In this document: positions 16,564 through 28,329 of the stretch, piece after piece
Layout: every line of letters starts with the position of its first letter
Position numbering within the stretch: the first letter of the stretch is position 1
NCBI GenBank assembly: GCA_963693365.1
Contig: CAVNZM010000003.1
Location: forward strand, 9,734,001-9,798,000
Length of the DNA: 64,000 nt
Source of the DNA: Amoebidium appalachense
Taxonomy: Eukaryota > Ichthyosporea
Reading direction: 5' to 3'
Translations under genes and position numbers: made by a program
The notes under the pieces: generated by a model
Databases searched by the model: none
What the model was told of the DNA's origin: nothing
What the model saw: only the letters and a program-made list of their open reading frames with translations

Positions 16564-18178
16564 CACGCACAAGCACACACACACACACGCACAAACACAC
16601 ACACACACACGCACACAACACACACGCACACACGTGCATACACACACTCACACACACGCACACACATGCACACGCAGAGGGGAGGGGGGGGGGGGGGGAG
16701 GGAGGGAGGGAGGGAGGGAGGGAGGGAGGGAGAAAGAAGCCCACACAGACACATCCTGCACCCACACATACAATCAATCAAGCTTGTCTCAGAACTGCTT
16801 TCCCCACACACAGGCACAATCGCGGACGTAACCACGCCCACACATGCACAACTTTCTTTCGTGCTCTTGGACACACCGGTAACCCGGCCCGTCTACCCTC
16901 CCACATTTCTTCACCCTCACACACGTCTTCACCCTCGCACATTTCTTCACCCTCACACATTTCTTCACCCTCACACATTTCTTCACCCTCACACATTTCT
17001 TCACCCTCACACATTTCTTCACCCTCACACATTTCTTCACCGTCACACATTTCTTCACCTTCACACATTTCTTCAACCTCACACATTTCTTCACCCTCAC
17101 ACATTTCTTCACCGTCACACATTTCTTCACCTTCACACATTTCTTCAACCTCACACATTTCTTCACCCTCACACATTTCTTCACCCTCATACATTTCTTC
17201 GCCGTCACACATTCCTTCATTTTCACACATTTTTTCACCCTCAAAAATATCTCTCCCCCACACATTTCTTCACCCTCGATCATTTCTTCACCCTCACACA
17301 TTTCTTCTCCACACAGGGGAGGAGACAGGGCAATGGGTGGGGCTACACCAACTCAAGGATGGGCTGTTAGTGCACGTGCGTGCAGTGGTTTGCGAGGTGG
17401 AAAGTGGGCATGGGCATGTGTGCTATGCCGTGCTGGAGGACCACCCGGGAGAGAGGGTGCGGCTGGTGCTGGTGAGTGTGTGTGTGTGTGGTTGTGTCTG
17501 TGTGTGTGCGTTGGGGTGGGTGGGTTGGTGGAATTGTGTGTGTCCGTGGTTGGGTGTTTGTGTGAGAGTGTGTGTGTGTGTGTGGGGGGGTTGATGAATG
17601 GGTGGATTTTTTTTTTTTCTTGGTGGGGAGGGGGGGTAGAGTTGTGTGAGGTGGGACTTGGGCGGGTGGGGGGAGGGGAAGGGGGGGATATCTGTGTGTG
17701 TCAACGTACCCCCTTCAACCCACGGCCCTGCCCAAATAAAAAAGAAGGAACGCTCAACAACCATATTCTTCCTTTGAAAGACCCATACACCTTCTATTTG
17801 AACCTCTCACCGATGCTTCACTTTTGGTCGTAAAAATCTGTTTCATTTTTCTTACCTGACGTTCTGTTGTGTGTCTTCTCCCAACTCACTGACATTGTTT
17901 GGCCGTAGGAGGGGGAGGATGAATGGGTGCGTGAGCTCAAGGGAGGGCTGGAGGGGGTGTGGGAGATGACGTCACTCCGTGTCAAGTACAGAACACTCAC
18001 ACGTGAGACTTTCCCCCTTCCCTCCTCCTCCCTCCCCCCCCCCCCCCCCCCCTCTCCCCCACAACACACACACATCCCACACCCCACACCCCCCTCCGCC
18101 CCTCCCCCCTTGCCCTCCTCACGTAACATACATAACCATGCATACGTAGCACACTTTCGAGTGTGTATGTGCGCTCAC

Positions 18179-18247
<69 letters not shown>

Positions 18248-18541
18248 AACACACGCACACAAACACGCACACAAACACACGCATCCGGATGCAAAAGTAA
18301 AAGCCGGGCTTGTATACTGTGAAGGCTACAGGTCTTTCTTTTGCTTGTACACTTTTTACCCTTGTCCCTTTCCTTTTTCCTAAAGAACATTTTTGGACAT
18401 CCCAAACTATTACTTCTTAGCCCAAGCAAACACATCCACTAATCCCCACGGGGTTTTCATAACGAAACCTGTTTTTTTTTTGTTTTTTTTGTTTTTTTTG
18501 TTTGTTTGTTTTTTGGTGGTGGTGGTGGTGGTGGTGGTGGT

Positions 18542-18583
<42 letters not shown>

Positions 18584-19243
18584 GTATCCCGTTTCATCCC
18601 ACCTCTCTCTGTATTAAATTTTCAGTAGGCCATTATTAAACCTTCCCCACTGCTAAAATTCCAATCTCACAACCGTTACAATCGTCAAATTTTCCACCCC
18701 ACAGGAACCCTCGAACTCCACCCGACCCCCCAATCCAAGCTGGGCCAACTTGACCCAAGTGACCCACTATACCAAATCGTCATGGATCGGGTCGGCCCGA
18801 CCCATCATTTTGTGGCCCGCGCTTTGGCCCACCTGGTTGCCGAGGCTGCAACGGGCACGGCATTGGTGCATGCTCACGTGGCTGCTGTCGAACTATTGGC
18901 TGTTGGCGGGGAGAAGAATGCACCACCAAAGGTAAAGTAATGCCTTCTTCCCATCACCCTCCCCCCCCCCTCCCCCCCCCCCCCCCTCCCCTCCTCCCCC
19001 CCCCCCCCCCCCTGCCCCATCCACCCCACCTTCCCATCCACACACCCACCCATAACCATTCTTGCATCCTTTGACCCCCCCCCCCCCCCTCCCCCCCCCC
19101 CCCCCCCCCCCCCCCGCCCCTCCCGATGGTCTCTGCTTATAATGCATAACCCCTCTTTATGTGTATTTCGCACTCTGCAATGTATTTTCCTTTGTGCACG
19201 TGTACCCCGCACTCCGTAACACATCCCCCCCCCCCCCCCTTTC

Positions 19244-19276
<33 letters not shown>

Positions 19277-19791
19277 CCCCGGCCACCTCTTCTCTTCCAC
19301 CGTTCCGCTTTTCCCATCCCGTCTGCATCAACCATTTTCAGGGGATGTCCGTACATTCACTTTGTGTTTTGATTTGTCGTTTTGGTTAATGCTAAATTCC
19401 CCCCTTTGTGGCACATGCACCCTACTGTGATATTAGTACCGGGAGAGATATATATTACGTCAAAAGTATTTATCCCCACATATATGACACAATAGTGCTG
19501 AAATTTCAGCCCTGCCTATCATATATCAGCAGTCATATCCGGGATTATCCGGGATAACTAGTACGAAATATTGAAACTATCTCATATATCCCACAGATAG
19601 TCGCTAGAATCTCGGCCCAACAACCGTGGCTACCCCCCTCTGCCCATTCCTCCTTGGTACATGTGGCATGCAGTACTTGTGGCCTCGCCTTACAGAAGGT
19701 TCGATCCCACCCCCCCTCCCCCTCCCCCCAACCCACCCACCCACCCCCTCCCCCTCCCTCCCGCCCTCCCTCCCTCCCCCCCCCCCCCTTC

Positions 19792-19834
<43 letters not shown>

Positions 19835-21549
19835 CACACACACACACACACACCCACGCTTTTTGAGTGGTGTGAATGCCCCACCCCCTCCCCCCCCTTC
19901 GTGGTGCCTCATTTTATTTGCTCACGCATGTCACTTAACTCTCTCTTCACATTGTGCGAGAGAAGGATGAGGGAAAAGAAAAAATGGGTCGGAGAGGGGG
20001 GTGGGAGGGTGTTTTTTCTTTCTTTCTTTCTTCTTTTTGTGTGTGCATTTCTGTGTGGGGAGGGGGGCGGGGGGGGGGGGGGGGGGGGGGGGGGAGGGGT
20101 GCAGGGGGAAGGGGGTCATCAAAGGAGAAAGAATATAAGAAACAGGTCTGGTCCATAGCAGCATTTACACTCCACCGTGCATATCACAAGAAACAATTTG
20201 TCTGGCTACAATCAGACGCCCTAGTACAACAGTTACCACTCGTAGGATAATCAGACCTCATTCCCTCCAATCTTTTTCTTCCATCCATGCCATGAGCAAA
20301 CACACACTAATCCGAAACTTTCTTTCCTTCACCGGTTTGGGCTTCATTGCTACAAATCCGCCAAACTGTTCGCACTTCTCGGGTGATCTTTTCACGCTTC
20401 GCTTCACCTCACTCGTACATCATGTGGTGCTTTTTCTTTTTTTTTCAACATCACATGCACCTCAAAACCAACTAAAGTGCCCGATGATGGGCTCTGTTCA
20501 AGTGTCTTCTGCCTGCACGCTTAAATTATTTGATTTTGGATTTCCCACTTTTGTGGCGTTTGTTGTTGCTCTTTGTTGTTTCCTCCACATTTCCAACCCT
20601 TTAACGCATACATCCCCCCCTCCCTGCGCCCGGCCTGCCCATCGGTTGAGCCCAGTGTTCATAAAATTTAGTTTCCACCTTCTCACAAACTGAACCCAAT
20701 CTCTCCCCCCACTACCCCCCTCCACCCACACCTCCCGCCCACCCACCTCCCTTCCCCCCAGAAAAACCCCCCTCTTCACCCTCGATGTACATCCATACAC
20801 ACTTGTGTTACAGCACACACAGACACCCACACCCACACCCACACCCACGTGCGTGCGTGCACGCATGCACCCACTCACTCACGCCCCTCCCCCTCTCCCC
20901 TCCCCTCCCCCCCCCCCCCCCCCCCCTCCCCCTGCTTCCTTCCCATCCCACCCCACACACTCAACACACACATACACACACACACACACGTACAGGGGTC
21001 TGATGGTGTGTATGGGCGCTGTCTGCCGTGTGCCCTTGCCGGCAGCAAGCCCACGTCAGGCTGCAGCTCCAGGTGGCAATACTGCCCCATGATCCTGTTG
21101 CTAGCCGACCAATCACTGCAACAGGTGCTTTGCAATATATCCCCGCTCCCTCCCCCCCCTTCCCTCATCCCTTACACCTTCTCCCCCTCCCCTTCCCCTG
21201 CCCCTGGAGGGACGGTCGCTCGCTATGGTGTTGCCGACCCAGCACACACACACATGTACAGAGCTTCACACGGGCACCCGCACACGCGCACGCATGCACG
21301 AACGCGCACACAGGCACGCGCACATGCATGCACACACACGTGTGCAGACATACGCACACACACACAAAAACATGCAGAGAGACCCATACGCACATGAGAG
21401 CAACCCCCCCCCCCCCCCCCCCCCCCTCCTTCTCCCCCTGGTCTTTTCACTGTTGTTTCTTTTTGTCCTGATTCGGTTTCACTTTCCGGAGGCTGCAGAA
21501 GCGTCACAATTTGCCCAAGATACTGTCTATATCCTCTTCCCCTCCCCCC

Positions 21550-21580
<31 letters not shown>

Positions 21581-21665
21581 AAAAAAAAAAAAGAAAAACA
21601 GGAAAAAAAAACATTCCACAAACAGACAACCCGACTACCCCATAGGCCAGCCAAAATGTGGCCCG

Positions 21666-21699
<34 letters not shown>

Positions 21700-22251
21700 C
21701 CCCACCCATCCATATACCCCACCCTTCTTTGGGGGCAAAGAAAGAAGGGGTTGGCGGGGGGGTTCATTTTTTGCTTTGCATCAAGCTCCCTTTTTTTTGT
21801 TTTTGCCGCGTGAAGCTATGTTGCTTTCGTAGACTCCAATTTTTTGTGTGTGCTAACCCGCGTTTACAATTCCTCACAGCCCGTGCGTGTATCCGTTCAC
21901 CCGGAGCAAGTACCGCTTCTGTTGTCGAATCACCCACCCGAAGACTATGCCGCATGGTTGCGCCAACAAAACCCAGTGCACAGTTTCACCAATCCCCGCC
22001 ACACCAACCACAAGTGCGGGAAACCCAACGGCAGGAGCAAAGATTCGCTCGAAAATTCCCGGAAAATTCCGGAAAATTGCGCCGTGTGTCAGACAGCCTC
22101 GTTGGGGTTCCATCCCGTTTTGGAACTTCTTTCGTTGTTGGTGGAATCGGCGGACGAAAAGTTTGGCTTCAGGCTCCTGTGTGGCGGTACAGAGGATGAA
22201 AACGGGTATGTGGTTGCCAGAAATTACCGAATGATGGAATTTATGTTGTGA
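8050..22251 (+). CDS. Shieldin subunit 2 (SHLD2)-like OB-fold protein, 14 exons
   Basis: Proposed exons: 8050-8179, 9778-12078, 12622-12740, 13693-13852, 14793-14891, 15320-15392, 16068-16177, 16814-16878, 17322-17471, 17909-18002, 18705-18931, 19597-19698, 20996-21124, 21880-22251. All junctions are GT-AG and join in phase, giving about 1376 aa. Residues 1-43 include a hydrophobic segment ([10 protein letters not shown]). Residues 45-810 are disordered, acidic and Gly/Glu-rich with a basic RRKRRR patch. From about 860 there is an OB-fold array: [10 protein letters not shown] with GDVIQITG (881-904), [18 protein letters not shown] (about 1025-1042), and LELHPTP (1103-1109). A zinc ribbon has C1201xxC1204-x14-C1219xxC1222, and DENGY lies near the C-terminus. 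Vertebrate SHLD2, as I remember it, has the same ribbon spacing, an LELH-TP motif, a near-terminal DEN-Y motif, and acts with REV7 to limit DNA-end resection. Exon 7 could start at 16083 and exon 9 at 17317. RPA70-like or MEIOB-like is the alternative; the coding call is firmer than the name. Confidence 0.72.
9778..12078 (+). CDS. Exon 2 of the SHLD2-like gene: disordered acidic region
   Basis: This 2301-bp exon encodes residues 45-810. The acceptor is CCCACAG|CAGCC and the donor CCCCG|GTTTGT. Exon 1 ends in phase 1 (GAA G|GTGAGG), and the split codon becomes GCA (Ala). The protein is rich in Glu, Gly, Arg and Asn, with a proline run near residue 87, a basic RRKRRR patch near 155-165, and an acidic block ([17 protein letters not shown]) near 565-585. 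A less acidic segment follows ([18 protein letters not shown]). An in-frame ATG at 9870 would allow a shorter product if exon 1 were skipped. It is best read as a flexible linker, as in other SHLD2 proteins, but much longer. Confidence 0.75.
12789..12998. repeat. 71-bp tandem repeat, three copies
   Basis: Three near-identical 71-bp units start at about 12791, 12862 and 12933 (CCCTCCACCTGTTGCGTTGCC...). Each contains AATAAA followed by an A-run. They lie in intron 3 of the SHLD2-like gene, about 50 bp after the exon 3 donor. The downstream G-tract spans 13004-13070. Confidence 0.9.
14210..14792 (+). repeat. Long polypyrimidine tract with an exon 5 fragment
   Basis: Nearly 580 nt of pyrimidine-rich sequence is built from degenerate units resembling TATTCTTTTCTTCCTTTTC. 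It leads up to the exon 5 acceptor (TTATACAG at 14785-14792). Within it, 14610-14652 copies the acceptor and first 30 bases of exon 5 (CTTCAG|AGATAGTCCTTCG against TACAG|AGATTGTTCTCCG). The copy then runs into T-rich sequence, so it is a broken duplicate rather than an exon. Confidence 0.75.
16900..17312. repeat. 18-bp minisatellite, about 23 copies
   Basis: The unit CACATTTCTTCACCCTCA is tandemly repeated with few substitutions through intron 8 of the SHLD2-like gene. It ends a few bases before the exon 9 acceptor. Because 18 is a multiple of three it stays open in several frames (His-Ile-Ser-Ser-Pro-Ser on plus, Glu-Met-Cys-Glu-Gly-Glu on minus). Those frames are artefacts. Confidence 0.92.
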
Positions 22252-22380
22252 TAGCGGGTGGCTTGTGGGTCCCTATTGGCTGTGGGGTTGGGAATGTTGG
22301 TCTCTGGGGATCCAGTGAATTTGGTTTCAGTTTTGCTTTTTTTGCTGTTGTGGATATGAGTGTGGGTGGGTGGGCGGGGT

Positions 22381-22411
<31 letters not shown>

Positions 22412-22820
22412 GGGGACTATGTGCTGTGTGTGCGCACGCGGGGGCGTAGCGCGTGTGACTGGTTGTGTGCGGGTGGGTGAGTGGTTGGATGTACGTCTAC
22501 GATACTGAAAGCACCGACGGGCTTGTCGCGAATGCTCTCAAACAATGCCATGTGGTGTAAACAAAAAACATAATGATAGTAGCGCAAATGTGCGATGTTT
22601 CTCATTGCCATGTAAATTATGATTGACTGGGGATGATATGTGCTGCTTCGTTACGGAATTGAATTTTATTAATGTTTATTCATGTGAATGAAATACCAGA
22701 CAATGTTTGTGAGTATGCACGCACGAGAGGCAGTGCTCCCAATCCATTTCACAATATATGGCCGACCGTATACCAAACCATGAAAGATTATCACACAGGC
22801 GCGCGGTAAAAAAAAAAAAG

Positions 22821-22867
<47 letters not shown>

Positions 22868-22881
22868 CCGCCGCCGGCCAC

Positions 22882-22924
<43 letters not shown>

Positions 22925-24647
22925 GCACGCACGCGCGCACACGCACACACATGCACGTGCACGACCGGTTGGCCGCACCGGGGTAACTCCGGGCATGTCA
23001 GAGTTCGATTTTTTTTTTTTTACAACATGCATTCCCTAGCTAGCTGAGGTTCGAGGGCCGGGTGCACATTGACTCGGAGCACACGGTAGTGATGCGTTCC
23101 GGACCAATCAACAACCCCTCCTTGGTGAATGAATGCTGAATAGGCCCAAACGGTCACGAAACATCAAAGTGCACCTGCACATTTAGCTAACCCGCAGACC
23201 AATATTTAAGCTGTGTTACTTCCTGTAATGATGTACTGTGTATCTTGCATGGTGATTATATTTAGTAGGTGAAATCAATACATGTATGCGTTCGGTACAT
23301 TTTGCCTGCATACACAAGTGTAAAAAAGTGCCTTTTGCCCAGTTCGATACTCTTGGTTTAGGGAGCCAGACAAGAAACTATGGAGAATTTCCGATTATCA
23401 CAACCGTCATGAATTATTTTATTTTTATAATGACTTTATGAATTCTGAATCATCTTTTTTTTTTTTTTTTAAGCGGCACTGCACATTACCGATTTAACAG
23501 TATAAAATGCAAAACAAACGCCTCAAACGGTTTTTATCAGACTGCTGAGGCTTCATCATGTCATTTAGCATATCCATTCCGACATTACCTATAGCCTCTG
23601 CTTACCCATAATATGTAATAGGGGTGTCAGATACTACGATGGCGCTCATTGTTGCCTAGCATGTACATATGTCACTGGCTGCATTTGATTGGCTGTGCTG
23701 GAAAACGCAGTAGGCCGTCGAATGTGGCTGGGCCTCCGGAGATCCGGCAGTGTCGACGCAATAAAAAGTGTGGAAACCCCCTTACCTATGTACATGGCCG
23801 GGGACTTCCGATTTTCGTCGGCTTGATGGAGCCCACCAAGCCGTTTGGAAGTTTCGAGTGATGCGGTCCAAACGTCCGCGCCAATCACTGTCAAGGGAAT
23901 CTAAATATAGACTTCCAACCCTTACTCCTTAAGGTTGCTTACACACTGTTTTGATATTCTCTTATTTATGCATTATGCAAACTAGAGATTTGACAATAGC
24001 CGTGGAAGAAAATAAGCGGTGGTTATTTATTTTTCTGCTTGTTGTATAAGCGCGAGCCTATGATAACTCAATAGTTATATGCCCTTATGGCATTTTCAGA
24101 CCCCGCCTCCTCCAACGGGCGCCGGCCACGCAGTAGGCTCCCCCTAACTCCAAACCACATCGAAGAGTGAATTTATTTTATAACAAAGGACATAATTTTT
24201 ATGAGCTATACAAATTAGTTTCTGCCAAAAAGCTGTCAGGTACAATAATTCACAAAACTAAACGTTTACACATCACACTTATCGTATATTCTTGAGCCAA
24301 CGGCAGCTTGAACAGCTTGTAATTTATTTGCGTAAATATTCTCTTGTTCATAAACTGATGTTCTAGGAGGTCGCCGCAAGCACATCCCTGATTGGCCGAT
24401 ACATAAATATACCATATAAGGCAACTAAATCTTTGTTTTGAAGAATGCGGCTTTTGCACCCGCTGGCCGCAGGCTATGATAAAACAAAAACTAAGAACGC
24501 TTCCTTTTTCTTTCAGTCCCTCTAACACGACTTAAGTATAGTACGTTTCTTTGGTTCCTTACTTCACCTTCTCTTGACGAGGCAGACGCTCTATCTATTG
24601 TCTTCCGCCCCAACTTCCTCTCCGCAACCCCAAAACCTACTCTGAAA
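22252..24647. other. Intergenic region between SHLD2-like gene and aspartase
   Basis: No gene is recognised. 22380-22500 is GT/G-rich. A C-run (22822-22866) and (CA)n (22885-22920) follow. 23030-24600 is AT-richer unique sequence. ACCATATAAGG at 24411-24421 could be a TATA element for the aspartase about 230 bp downstream, but I see no supporting signal. Confidence 0.5.
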
Positions 24648-25740
24648 ATGGCGCCACGCATGGAACATGACTTTCTGGGGGACCTCGAGATCCCCGAAGA
24701 CGTCTACTATGGCGTGCAGACTCTCAGAGCCATCCAGAACTTCCCCATCTCCAACGAAAAGCTTTCCCAATACCCCACCGTTGTGAAGGGCTTGGCCTAT
24801 GTCAAGTATGCTAGCGCAAAGGCGAACGCTGAGCTGGGAACTGTCCCTCAAGACGTTGCAGATGCCATCTGCGCAGCCTCCAAAGAACTTCTGGACGGTA
24901 AACTACACGACCAGTTCCCCATCGGAATGATTCAAGGCGGTGCCGGTACGTCCGCAAACATGAACGCAAACGAAGTGATTGCAAACCGTGCGCTGGAGAT
25001 ATTGGGCTTCCCTAAGGGCGATTACAAGAACTGTAGCCCAAATGACCACGTCAACTGTTCCCAGTCGACAAACGACGTCTACCCCACCGCTATCAAGCTG
25101 TCGATGATCATGCTCAATCAGGAGGTGGTCGCTGAACTGAAGGAATTGGTGGCTGCATTCCGGCGCAAGGGGAAGGAGTTCGCACACGTTCTGAAGATGG
25201 GTCGCACGCAGCTGCAGGATGCTGTTCCTATGACGGTAGGGTCGGAGTTTGAGGCCTTTGCAAGCAACCTGGAGGAGGACATCGGCCGTCTGACCCAGAA
25301 CGTAAACCTCTTCCTTGAGGTGAACATGGGTGCTACGGCCATCGGCACCGGTATCACTGCTGATCCTGGCTACAAGGAGAAATGTAAGACGTGTTTGGTG
25401 CATGCTTGGTTTAATTGATCTTTTTGTGTACACTTGTGCCTTGCATTCACACTTAGCGAAACGGGGTCGTGTGTGTAAAACTCGAAAGCACGGAGGGAGG
25501 CTGTAAGACATAGCAACGCTTTTTGGCTCCATGGCCATACAGGGGGGGAAGGGGGGGGGGGGATAGTAGGAAGTGAACAACACCTATAGAAAAGGGCGGA
25601 CAATCGGAGTAAGAAACGGGTGGGAGCTAGGGCAGATAGAAGGCTTGGGTCAACCCAATGGGTTGGGAGCGGTGGAAGTGCCGACGGGTTGGGATTTGTG
25701 TGGCTATTCGAGTAGTAAAGAAGACCGGTTGGGGAGGGGC

Positions 25741-25775
<35 letters not shown>

Positions 25776-26592
25776 GGGGGATTACTGACACCTTGTTGGT
25801 CGAAAGGAGGGGGGGAGGAGGGAGGGAGATGTAGAAGAAACGGAAGGCGAGAGAGGGGGAGGAGGGGGGAGGGGGGGGGGCAGGAAAGTGGGGAGGGGGT
25901 GATTGAGAAAATAGATGTGTCCGCGGCTCAGATTGCGGATTAAAAGCTAGCAGGCCTGGATCGACGAAATGGGCCTGAATCCCTTTTCATCCATAAAAAA
26001 CACTGTATTATATGCACTATAAGCCTAACAAACTTAGGCTTAAAACGCGAAGAATTAAAAGACCTTTTTATTGACACCATTCGTTTCTTGGCGCGACAAA
26101 AAAATACAAACTTTTACTAAGTAAGACTTGGTTTTGTAGCCAAAACGCCGCTGGCGCTGGCGGCGTTAGAAGTTCAAATTGCAATCCGATGAGATGCCAC
26201 CGGGGGGAGCCTACAAATTTGAGCTGACACATTTGATTGGTCAATTTAGATAGACAGTCCACCATTTCGAATTTCAGTTGCTATGAAGGGGGTGTGCATC
26301 AACGTTTTACTTAGTGAAAGTTTGCGTTATAATTTATTATGTAGCAAAACTTGGTACCAACATGAGCGCTTTTATTTTTCTGCGTATTTTTAATTAAGCA
26401 TGTATGGGGTTTTGACAGCTGTAGCGGCTGAAATGTTGAATAAAATGCTGACGACATACGCCATTATTGATCTGGGCCTGCTAGCGCTTATTCCGTCGAA
26501 TCTGGTCCCCGGCGGCCGCGGACACATCTATAGCAACGGAAGGGTCACAGAGGAGATATGAAGTTTCTTCCCTCCCCCCATTACCCCCCCCC

Positions 26593-26623
<31 letters not shown>

Positions 26624-27364
26624 ACACACAAAGAGAGAGAGCCTCTCCCTCAGCCTCCGTTGACCCCATCATATTCACCCTCCACCTTCGTTTGGGGAAG
26701 GTAAAAAGAGATGTAGGGTGGGGATGGGGTAGCTAGGTGATAGAGGAGCATGGGGGTGGGAAGGGGTGGGGTGGGGGGGAAGGGGGGGGAGGGCGAGGGG
26801 GGGAAGGGGGACAACGGAGAGACAGACAGACGGATTCAGTTTCCTCCCCCCTCTCCCCCCCAACTTGTACCGAGTCGGAACCGATTACTCTTGTGACCTT
26901 CCATGCCCATAGGGATCTTTCCCCCCACCCATCTCCACCCAACCCTCCCTTTCTTCCGACGCACACTCACACGAAATAAAGAGAAAGCGAGAAGGAGCAC
27001 TGCTTTACACTGTTTTCATTTCATCGTCCCCCCACCGGGCAAAGGGGGGGGGGAGGGGGAGGGGGAGGGCAGATATGCACTTTTCCTCTCCCATCTCATG
27101 TCAATACATTGGCACTCATGTTCCATCCCCCTACGGCTTCTATTTCTTCCCAACCCAATTCCCTCCTTGTCTATTCTTGCCTATTCCATACTCAATCCCC
27201 TCCCTCTCCCAACCCCCACCCCACCCCCTCCCCCGCCCTCGTCTTCTCCCCTCCATATCTCCAACCCTTTAACGCATACACCACCCCCTCCTCCTCCTCC
27301 TCCCCCCCCCCTCCCCCCCACCGCCGCCACCACCACCTCCTCCTCCCCCCGTCCCTCCTAAAAT

Positions 27365-27396
<32 letters not shown>

Positions 27397-28180
27397 TGCA
27401 GGCGTTTCCCACCTTCAGGAGATCACCGGCTTCCCCATCGTGTCTGCCACCAACCTCATCGAAGCCACCTCCGACACGGGGGCCTTCGTCATCTACTCCT
27501 CCGCCTGCAAGCGTCTGGCAGTAAAACTATCCAAGATTTGCAACGATCTGCGCCTCCTTTCATCTGGCCCCCGCTGCGGCTTCAACGAAATCAACCTCCC
27601 GCCCATGCAACCCGGGTCTTCCATCATGCCCGGAAAGGTCAACCCCGTTATTCCCGAGGTTGTGAACCAGATCGCTTTCCGCGTATTCGGAAATGACCTC
27701 ACCGTGACGTTCGCATCAGAGGCGGGGCAAATGCAACTGAACGCGTTTGAGCCAATCATTGCGCTCGCAATCCTCGAATCGAACCAGCTCCTGATTCGCG
27801 GGATGAAGGTCCTCCGGGAGAGGTGCATCGACGGGATCACGTGCAATGAGGACAGGTGCGCCGAGCTTGTGCGCACTAGCATTGGTATCGTCACAGCACT
27901 GGTACCAGCGCTCGGTTACGCTGCGTCGGCGGAACTTTCCCGCGAGGCTCTGAAGACCGGGAGGGGCGTTTACGATCTCGTGCTCGAAAAGAAACTTCTG
28001 ACGGAGGCAGAATTGGCCGATCTGCTCTCGCCACAGAACATGCTTCAGCCCAGGCCTAGAAAGTTCCATTACCCGCGGTCGGAGGCGTCTTCTCCCATGC
28101 CGGCTGAGAAAGGGACCGTGAGCCAGATGACGAGCCTGGCCACCCATATTGCTAACCTGACTGTCCCGGATAAGCGCTAG
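24648..28180 (+). CDS. aspA: Aspartate ammonia-lyase (aspartase), two exons
   Basis: This enzyme converts L-aspartate reversibly to fumarate and ammonia. Exons are 24648-25383 and 27402-28180. The phase-1 intron has GTAAGA at its donor and ATGCAG at its acceptor, and the split codon becomes Cys246. The product is 504 aa, slightly longer than the bacterial enzyme (about 470-480 aa). Superfamily signatures are intact: GAGTSANMNANEV, NCSQSTNDVYPTAIK, GRTQLQDAVPMT, and the catalytic loop GSSIMPGKVNP with Gly317-Ser318-Ser319. Gln in GRTQLQDAVP, where class II fumarases have His, and PVIPEVVNQ after the SS-loop, mark an aspartase. The C-terminal half ends with LLTEAELADLLSPQNML, as in AspA. No targeting peptide is obvious, so it is probably cytosolic. 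The family is mainly bacterial, so an ancient transfer with later intron gain is likely but not shown. Confidence 0.93.
25384..27401 (+). other. Single intron of the aspartase gene
   Basis: This 2018-bp intron has GTAAGA at its start and (CA)n-TGCAG at its end. In order it holds G-runs (25540-25560 and 25741-25785), a G/A-rich stretch to 25910, the foldback element (25912-26530), a C-run with (CA)n (26584-26630), a G/C-rich middle, pyrimidine-rich sequence (27130-27370), and (CA)n (27372-27395) beside the acceptor. Confidence 0.9.
25912..26530. mobile_element. MITE-like foldback DNA element with TA target duplication
   Basis: The terminal inverted repeat GATGTGTCCGCGG begins at 25914, and its exact complement ends at 26528. 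TA lies immediately outside both ends (25912-25913 and 26529-26530). Inward the termini share GCTAGCAGGCC with GATC nearby. A subterminal pair, CAAACTTTTACTAAGTAAGAC (26109-26130) against the complement of 26302-26323, extends the symmetry. Two small hairpins lie inside (AAGCCTAA...TTAGGCTT near 26025-26045 and AACGCCGC...GCGGCGTT near 26142-26166). At 615 bp with no open frame it is non-autonomous. A TA target site fits Tc1/mariner-type or similar transposases, but the family is not assignable. Confidence 0.8.
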
Positions 28181-28295
28181 GGGTGCCCGGGAAGGGGTGG
28201 GGGGCCGCAGAAGGGCGGGGAAGGGGGGGGGGGGGGGGGGGGGGGGGGGTGGAGGTGAGTGAGGTGTGTGTGCGAATGATAAGCTATAGGCGCCC

Positions 28296-28329
<34 letters not shown>

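Noticed and set aside
16778-17301. Minus-strand frames of EEMCEG / KKCVRV repeats
   Set aside because: They are generated entirely by the 18-bp minisatellite. The real exons on the plus strand flank it.
16900-17312. CRISPR array
   Set aside because: The repeats are contiguous with no spacers and the genome is eukaryotic.
24648-28180. Class II fumarase or argininosuccinate lyase as the identity
   Set aside because: GRTQLQDAVP with Gln, PVIPEVVNQ after the SS-loop and the C-terminal half follow aspartase rather than fumarase.
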